The position numbers and the translations under genes are program-made. DNA of 64,000 nt from Yersinia massiliensis (GTDB taxonomy: Bacteria > Pseudomonadota > Gammaproteobacteria > Enterobacterales > Enterobacteriaceae), in NCBI RefSeq assembly GCF_003048255.1, contig NZ_CP028487.1, positions 434,001-498,000 of the forward strand. Reading direction: 5' to 3'. The notes beneath the pieces are model-generated. The model saw only the letters and a program-made list of their open reading frames with translations. It ran no database searches and had not been told where the DNA came from. Shown here piece by piece: positions 59,025 to 64,000 of this stretch (position 1 is its first letter; each line of letters starts with the position of its first letter).

Positions 59025-61004
59025 TTATGCGGCTGGTACCACCATGCCCTGACGATATTGTAACCAAGGCAATTTACGGGTGATAACACAATCTGCGGAT
59101 GCGGTTAAATCGCCGGTAGTGCCGCTGACTTGGAAGCCCGGAATCTGTCGCATTTCAGCAAAATGGTTCGACAATGTCCATGCATCAATCCCCATCGCAT
59201 ACAAACGTACGAGTGAATAGTCGTTAGCATATTTAGCCGCAGCTTGTTGCATCAACGCGGGATTTGACCCTGCCATCAATGGAATATCACTAAACTGAAT
59301 GCCTTCCATTTCTAAACGGTAATCTGGGCCGGCACCTGCCTGATAGCTACGTGAACTGGCAAACAGAGCAGGTTTGCTCCGTGAGCTGGTGGCCATATCA
59401 ATCATGGGCTTAATCAACGTCAATTCAGCCGGTGTTGCGATGATATATACCGCGTCAATGTTGCCCCCAACGGACGTAGAGACGACTGGTGCGTCGACAG
59501 GTGGTGCTGGAATGGTCAATCCTGCAATGGTGACTGAAGCCGGTGCAGCGGCAGGCGCATTCGACACTGCGACAGGCTGCCCAGTCAGACGGATACCGGC
59601 GCCACTGTTGATGGCTTGTTTCAACTCAGCGGTTGAACCGAAGTTCTGCTGTAAGACAGTCTGCCCACCCTGTTTCTGCCACTCTTCTGCGAAGGCTTTC
59701 GCAATACGATCACCGAAAGCGCCACGTGGCGTTAGCAACAGCGGCATTCTTTTTTCCTGACTCCACAGATGATGCGCGGCATCACGAGCTTCATCTTCTG
59801 GCGACAAGGCGAAGTAGCAGATATTCGGGCTGTTGGTGCTGACCTCTGGCTGGTTCAAAGCCAGAATATTCAGTGTGCTTGGAGTTGCGCTCAGTTGTTC
59901 AACTTCAGGTTTGAGCAGGGGGCCAACAACCAGTGTTGCGCCATCTTGCTGAGCTTGTGCCAGTAATGCGGCAACGGGTTGCGTGGTGGTGTCGTAGACT
60001 TTTACCTGCGCATTGCTTGTGGCAACGGGCTGAGCGACGGGAGCGGGTGCTGCGATGGGAGCGGTATCAACTGGCGCTGCTGCCACATCTGTTGGCGCAC
60101 CTTCTGTTACATCAGGCGTTACTGGCGCAGAAGCGGCAACCGGTAAACCATTTTGCGCGGCAGTAAACCCTTGCTGGATAGCATCAGCGAATACCTGTGC
60201 TGGGCCACTCAACGGCAATAACAATGCAATTTTCGCGGTGGAGGCTTGGCTAAAATTACTTATCTGAGTTAACCCCGTCGGCAAACTTTTCGCCGCTGGG
60301 TTTTGCGGATAGCGGTTTTGCCAGTCTTTAATGGCCGCCTTCAGCAACTCAGGATCTTGCTTATTGTCCTGATACACATGCGTTAAGTCCAACCAGCCTT
60401 GCAGCACGTTTTCATCAGCATTAATCACAATGTTGTTCAATTCTTGTGGTGTGAGCTGCGCTAGCGATTGCCAAGTGCTATCGATATTATCTTGATGGGC
60501 TTTATCTGTTAGCAACGGCTCTTGAGCGATAAATGCCCGAATCAATGGCAGCGTAGCTCTGCCTTGATTGGCGGAAATCTGAGCCTGATAAAAGCGAACC
60601 TGTTGGTTTGGCGAAAGTTGAGTCGCATCTAATTTGCCAAGAATATCCGCGGCGGCAGGGTTATTTTTCTGCGCGACTAACAATTCTGCGGTCAGCAATT
60701 GCTGTTCCTGACGTTGCGTATCGCTCAGATTAGCCGGTAGTGTGCCGAGTTGCTCTGCTGCTTGAGGGATTTTCCCTTCACGTAACAGGGCACGAATGGC
60801 GAGTAATTGCCAGTCAGCCTTGTTATCATCATTGCTTTGTTGCAGCTGCTGCAAATAATAATCGGCGTTAGCGCTTGCTTCGTCCTGTATATTTGCTGGT
60901 GGTGGCGTCTGTGGTGCCCTGCCTGAACAGGCAGCCAGTATCAGTGCAGCGAGAACAACAGGGAATAGCCCTGCTTTGGAACGAACGAATGTTGAGGAAA
61001 GCAT
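59025..61004 (-). CDS. lpoA: Penicillin-binding protein activator LpoA
   Basis: This is a 659-residue outer-membrane lipoprotein with lipobox LILAAC near residue 24. A TPR-like helical N-terminal domain (about 40-260) is followed by a Pro/Ala-rich linker (about 305-350) and a periplasmic-binding-protein-like C-terminal domain. It reaches across the periplasm to activate PBP1a. The linker is shorter than in E. coli. The frame stays open to 61100, but the signal peptide requires the start at 61004, 62 bases from the divergent rsmI. Confidence 0.96.
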   Translation of the reverse strand: MLSSTFVRSKAGLFPVVLAALILAACSGRAPQTPPPANIQDEASANADYYLQQLQQSNDDNKADWQLLAIRALLREGKIPQAAEQLGTLPANLSDTQRQEQQLLTAELLVAQKNNPAAADILGKLDATQLSPNQQVRFYQAQISANQGRATLPLIRAFIAQEPLLTDKAHQDNIDSTWQSLAQLTPQELNNIVINADENVLQGWLDLTHVYQDNKQDPELLKAAIKDWQNRYPQNPAAKSLPTGLTQISNFSQASTAKIALLLPLSGPAQVFADAIQQGFTAAQNGLPVAASAPVTPDVTEGAPTDVAAAPVDTAPIAAPAPVAQPVATSNAQVKVYDTTTQPVAALLAQAQQDGATLVVGPLLKPEVEQLSATPSTLNILALNQPEVSTNSPNICYFALSPEDEARDAAHHLWSQEKRMPLLLTPRGAFGDRIAKAFAEEWQKQGGQTVLQQNFGSTAELKQAINSGAGIRLTGQPVAVSNAPAAAPASVTIAGLTIPAPPVDAPVVSTSVGGNIDAVYIIATPAELTLIKPMIDMATSSRSKPALFASSRSYQAGAGPDYRLEMEGIQFSDIPLMAGSNPALMQQAAAKYANDYSLVRLYAMGIDAWTLSNHFAEMRQIPGFQVSGTTGDLTASADCVITRKLPWLQYRQGMVVPAA

Positions 61005-61066
61005 ACTGTATCCAGTGATGTTTTTTTCAAGATGCTCAATATTAAATCGGTAATTCGGATGAAACA

Positions 61067-61960
61067 ATGAATCAACACGATCGAGCAGTAATTTCTGCAT
61101 CTACGCTTTATGTGGTACCTACCCCTATCGGTAATTTAGGGGATATCACCCACCGGGCGTTAGAGGTACTGAAAAGCGTTGATTTGATTGCGGCAGAAGA
61201 TACACGTCATACAGGGTTGCTGTTACAACATTTCGCGATCAACGCCCGCCTATTTGCACTTCATGACCATAACGAACAACAAAAAGCCGATCAATTACTG
61301 GCGAAACTGCAAGAGGGCCAGAGTATTGCGCTGGTTTCAGATGCAGGAACGCCATTGATTAACGATCCGGGCTACCATTTAGTGCGCCGTTGCCGTGAAG
61401 CTGGCATCAGAGTTGTACCATTACCGGGCGCTTGTGCGGCTATTACAGCATTATCTGCCGCCGGTCTTGCCTCAGATCGTTTTTGCTACGAAGGCTTCCT
61501 GCCTGCGAAAACTAAAGGCCGTAAGGATACTCTGCAAGCGTTGATTGAGGAACCTCGAACACTGATCTTCTATGAATCAACGCATCGCTTGTTGGAAAGT
61601 TTACAGGACATGGTAACTGTACTTGGCCCACAACGCTATGTGGTACTGGCTAGAGAGCTGACCAAAACGTGGGAGTCTATCCACGGTGCGCCGGTTGGTG
61701 AGTTGCTAGCTTGGGTTCAGGAGGAAGAAACTCGCCGCCGTGGTGAGATGGTGTTGATTGTCGAGGGCCATAAAGTCCAAACCGATGACGCGCTTCCGGC
61801 TGCCGCATTACGCACTCTGACACTGTTGCAAAAAGAGCTGCCATTAAAAAAAGCCGCTGCTTTGGCGGCTGAAATTCACGGCGTGAAAAAGAATGCGCTC
61901 TATAAGTATGCACTTGAACTACAAAATGGTGGCCAAGGGCAAGCGGAAGATGACATTTAA
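61067..61960 (+). CDS. rsmI: 16S rRNA (cytidine1402-2'-O)-methyltransferase
   Basis: This 297-residue SAM-dependent methyltransferase (YraL) of the tetrapyrrole-methylase fold opens with [19 protein letters not shown] and has [12 protein letters not shown] and [14 protein letters not shown]. It modifies C1402 in the ribosomal P site. The gene is divergent to lpoA and lies 25 bases before rnpB. Confidence 0.97.
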   Translation: MNQHDRAVISASTLYVVPTPIGNLGDITHRALEVLKSVDLIAAEDTRHTGLLLQHFAINARLFALHDHNEQQKADQLLAKLQEGQSIALVSDAGTPLINDPGYHLVRRCREAGIRVVPLPGACAAITALSAAGLASDRFCYEGFLPAKTKGRKDTLQALIEEPRTLIFYESTHRLLESLQDMVTVLGPQRYVVLARELTKTWESIHGAPVGELLAWVQEEETRRRGEMVLIVEGHKVQTDDALPAAALRTLTLLQKELPLKKAAALAAEIHGVKKNALYKYALELQNGGQGQAEDDI

Positions 61961-61985
61961 CCGTAATGTCATTATAATCCGCCGC

Positions 61986-62362
<377 letters not shown>

Positions 62363-62381
62363 TCCTCTTTAAAAACAATGA

Positions 62382-62439
62382 GTTGGTGTGTCCCGTCTGC
62401 ATTTCACGTTAAGTGGGATACATGATGGGATACACCAAC
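62382..62439. repeat. Inverted repeat after rnpB
   Basis: GTTGGTGTGTCCC (62382-62394) is complementary to GGGATACACCAAC (62427-62439) with a single G-U pair and a 32-base spacer. TTTTG follows, so the stem could end rnpB transcripts. A partial third copy GGGATACA lies within the spacer. The remainder to 62711 holds no gene. Confidence 0.7.
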
Positions 62440-62448
62440 TTTTGTACT

Positions 62449-62470
62449 CTTCCTTATACGTTCCGCCGCA
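62449..62470. repeat. Direct repeat, left copy
   Basis: CTTCCTTATACGTTCCGCCGCA recurs at 63859-63881 with one extra C. The copies lie 1.4 kb apart and enclose the two accessory genes downstream of rnpB. Confidence 0.8.
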
Positions 62471-62711
62471 ACGGTATTTTCTACCTCTAGCTACCTTAAA
62501 TAAAAATAGGGTGGACCCGTTCTGCATAGTTCTTGATATTTGAAAAAGAGCCATTGTCAGTAAATATTACTCTACTGATCTGCTTAGTACCTGTGTTAGC
62601 AAATGACGAATGCAAAAGGTATTAGATAATATTCATTGGGGCTGGGTTTAAGTATTTTCCCGTAATTTGGTTACGGAATAAATCACACTCTGTTCATAAA
62701 GGATATTTTCA

Positions 62712-63119
62712 ATGAAAAAGGTATGCACGGTTCTTCTATCTTCGCTTGTACTACTCTCATTTTCATCCGTAGCGGCGGAAGATTTACATAATAAACTGAT
62801 CATCCAGGCTATTCCTTCCTCGGAAGGTACGGTGACGATTGAAGGGCAGCCGAATTACGAAAAGACGTTTAAGGTTGTTGTGTACAGCAAAATGGAACAG
62901 CCAATTGAATTAACCGGATTTGTCGGTTGCTACAAAGCGTTCGATGAAAAAGGCAAAGAGTTTGAAGCGCGGACAGTGCAGGCTGATTTGCTGGGTACGT
63001 TGAAGGAAGGTGTGAAAGAGGGTGAAATCTCGTTCGTCAGTGACGATGACTCCGTTTATAACGCCAAATTCGTAAAATGGTCTTCGCAGTGCACACATCT
63101 GGCTAAGCGCGCACACTAA
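62712..63119 (+). CDS. Secreted DUF4354-like protein
   Basis: This 135-residue protein has a signal peptide (residues 1-22, ending SSVAAED). The mature part looks like a beta-sandwich, with two cysteines (VGCYKAF and SSQCTHL) that could pair. The pattern of an SxGTVTIEG opening, a central KxFDVVV-like strand (KTFKVVVYSK) and a DDSVYNAKFVKWSSQC ending resembles the enterobacterial DUF4354 family of unknown function. AAAGGATA precedes the ATG. It is probably periplasmic. I am unsure of the family. Confidence 0.75.
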   Translation: MKKVCTVLLSSLVLLSFSSVAAEDLHNKLIIQAIPSSEGTVTIEGQPNYEKTFKVVVYSKMEQPIELTGFVGCYKAFDEKGKEFEARTVQADLLGTLKEGVKEGEISFVSDDDSVYNAKFVKWSSQCTHLAKRAH

Positions 63120-63308
63120 AAGGGCCATACCAACAAAGACCAAACTCCTGCAACATCTTATAGTCAGGGGGATTATATTCTTATTGATTCAGGGCTTACG
63201 CCCTGAAATTCTAGAAGAACAGACAGATACTTAAACCCATTGTACCGCTTCTCGAAGCGCGGTAAGGGGTATGGGATCGGAAAGGGGTAAAGTCCTAACT
63301 TTTCACCG

Positions 63309-63755
63309 TCAAACCTTATTCTTCGGACATAGCGCAACAATTAGAAAACACATAGTGGGTACTATAATCCACTGCTCAGCACTGTATACAAACCATACAT
63401 CTATAGGCATCCCTATAAGGAGATTCATAATACCCTGACGCAGCAAATCGCTGTCAGCGATCATCATTATTACAGTAAACCATATTCCTTTGATTAGAAG
63501 ATTTTTTCCAGGTAGTTTCTCTCGAATAAATAACCAAATAAACACTTTACCCAGCGTCGGGATTAAAGCAGTTAAAGCAGCTATAACTACAATATAAACA
63601 GGATAAGGCTCCTGCAAAAGACCATCCATTCTGCCTGCTTTAGTTGCAGCATCCATGTACTCTACAGCCCACCCTCTTCCATATAAGACATGAAATGTGA
63701 AACCAAATGCTGCTGACACTAATGTTGCCAGACAAATACGTCCCCAAAATACCAT
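63309..63755 (-). CDS. Unrecognised four-helix membrane protein
   Basis: This 148-residue protein has about four hydrophobic segments (residues 5-25, 50-80, 88-105 and 125-143) and a short basic C-terminus. GGGAAGAA precedes the ATG at 63755. I recognise no family. It is convergent to the DUF4354-like gene. Between them lies a perfect TTCAGGGC...GCCCTGAA palindrome (63188-63207). Its surroundings are A/T-rich, suggesting acquired DNA. Confidence 0.75.
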   Translation of the reverse strand: MVFWGRICLATLVSAAFGFTFHVLYGRGWAVEYMDAATKAGRMDGLLQEPYPVYIVVIAALTALIPTLGKVFIWLFIREKLPGKNLLIKGIWFTVIMMIADSDLLRQGIMNLLIGMPIDVWFVYSAEQWIIVPTMCFLIVALCPKNKV

Positions 63756-63858
63756 AAATTCTTCCCTGCAATATTATCTTAAGAAGACATATTTTATATC
63801 ATTATCGGTATAATATTGTGGTTTTATATGTAAAATATTTTAAAAAAATAAGCACATT

Positions 63859-63881
63859 CTTCCTTATACGTTCCCGCCGCA
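63859..63881. repeat. Direct repeat, right copy
   Basis: This is the partner of 62449-62470, identical apart from one inserted C. It lies upstream of the four-helix membrane gene and before a CCTCA...TGAGG inverted repeat (63898-63910). Confidence 0.8.
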
Positions 63882-63922
63882 GAGATACGAATACTCCCCC
63901 CTCAGATGAGGAGGGCGAGGAT

Positions 63923-64000
63923 TTAAAACAGATAACGGGCACCAAATAAGAACTCACTAGAAACCAAATGGGCTTTCATTTGTTCATCTTGTAATGATCT
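63923..64000 (-). CDS. C-terminal end of a probable outer-membrane protein
   Basis: A frame on the minus strand enters from the right edge and stays open for 25 codons to TAA at 63923, reading QDEQMKAHLVSSEFLFGARY and ending LF. Alternating hydrophobic residues and a terminal phenylalanine are typical of the last strand of an outer-membrane beta-barrel. The gene itself is outside the window, so no family can be given. Confidence 0.45.
   Translation of the reverse strand, partial: RSLQDEQMKAHLVSSEFLFGARYLF

Noticed and set aside
59025..61004. Ala/Pro-rich plus-strand ORFs opposite lpoA
   Set aside because: They are antisense shadows of a long, well-recognised lipoprotein gene and have no start signals.
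62382..62439. Phage attachment site at rnpB
   Set aside because: The inverted repeat after rnpB has no duplicated rnpB 3' end and no integrase gene in the window, so it is reported only as a repeat.

Overview
The window comes from a Gram-negative enterobacterium and almost certainly from the genus Yersinia, most plausibly the Y. enterocolitica group. The housekeeping proteins (MurA, GltB/GltD, ArcB, RpoN, Mla, Lpt, SspA/B, L13/S9, PyrB/I) read as close relatives of their E. coli counterparts. The gene neighbourhoods are enterobacterial but rearranged relative to E. coli, and a palindromic repeat of a type I recognise from Yersinia/Serratia lies beside arcZ. No rRNA, tRNA, CRISPR array, transposase or prophage was seen.

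Layout. (1) 1-5918: a catabolic cluster with the end of a DUF4311-like membrane protein, a DUF4310 membrane protein, an amidohydrolase/deacetylase, a DgaE-type PLP ammonia lyase, a DgaF-type KDGP aldolase and a BglG-like PRD regulator carrying PTS EIIB and EIIA domains. (2) 6610-14305: mgtA on the minus strand, with a PhoP-type promoter and a long structured leader that includes an MgtL-like peptide, and the divergent trehalose system treR-treB-treC. (3) 14306-15891: an AT-rich stretch and an isolated, intact flagellin gene. (4) 16762-20688: the four-gene Anbu operon (proteasome-like Anbu, transglutaminase-like protease, alpha-E protein, circularly permuted ATP-grasp). (5) 20953-23255: ridA, pyrI, pyrB and pyrL with attenuator and promoter. 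(6) 23989-32057: npr-rapZ-ptsN-hpf-rpoN-lptB-lptA-lptC-kdsC-kdsD-yrbG, all minus, linking nitrogen-PTS regulation to LPS synthesis and export. (7) 32329-37253: mlaFEDCB-ibaG-murA on plus. (8) 37332-45259: degS-degQ, zapG, zapE, rplM-rpsI, sspA-sspB and an unrecognised secreted protein. (9) 45498-57302: gltBD, yhcC, arcB, the sRNA ArcZ, elbB and mtgA. (10) 57360-62362: dolP-diaA-yraN-lpoA, divergent rsmI, and rnpB. (11) 62363-64000: a small accessory patch with a secreted DUF4354-like protein, a four-helix membrane protein and the last residues of a probable outer-membrane protein.

The most unusual content is a family of large non-coding repeats, three copies of about 600-800 bp (5933-6559 inverted, 15927-16734, 23322-23921). 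They share a precise 60-bp end module, a 76-bp core that is 75-76/76 identical, a heptamer tandem array and several hairpins. Two hairpins vary in sequence between copies while keeping their pairing, the mark of selection on structure. The blocks sit at the borders between otherwise unrelated gene modules. Further smaller modules of the same family flank the orphan flagellin.

All identifications rest on reading the sequence and on recall of families. No database search was run. Start codons were moved from the longest ORF where a Shine-Dalgarno sequence or family alignment favoured a downstream start, and each such case is stated.
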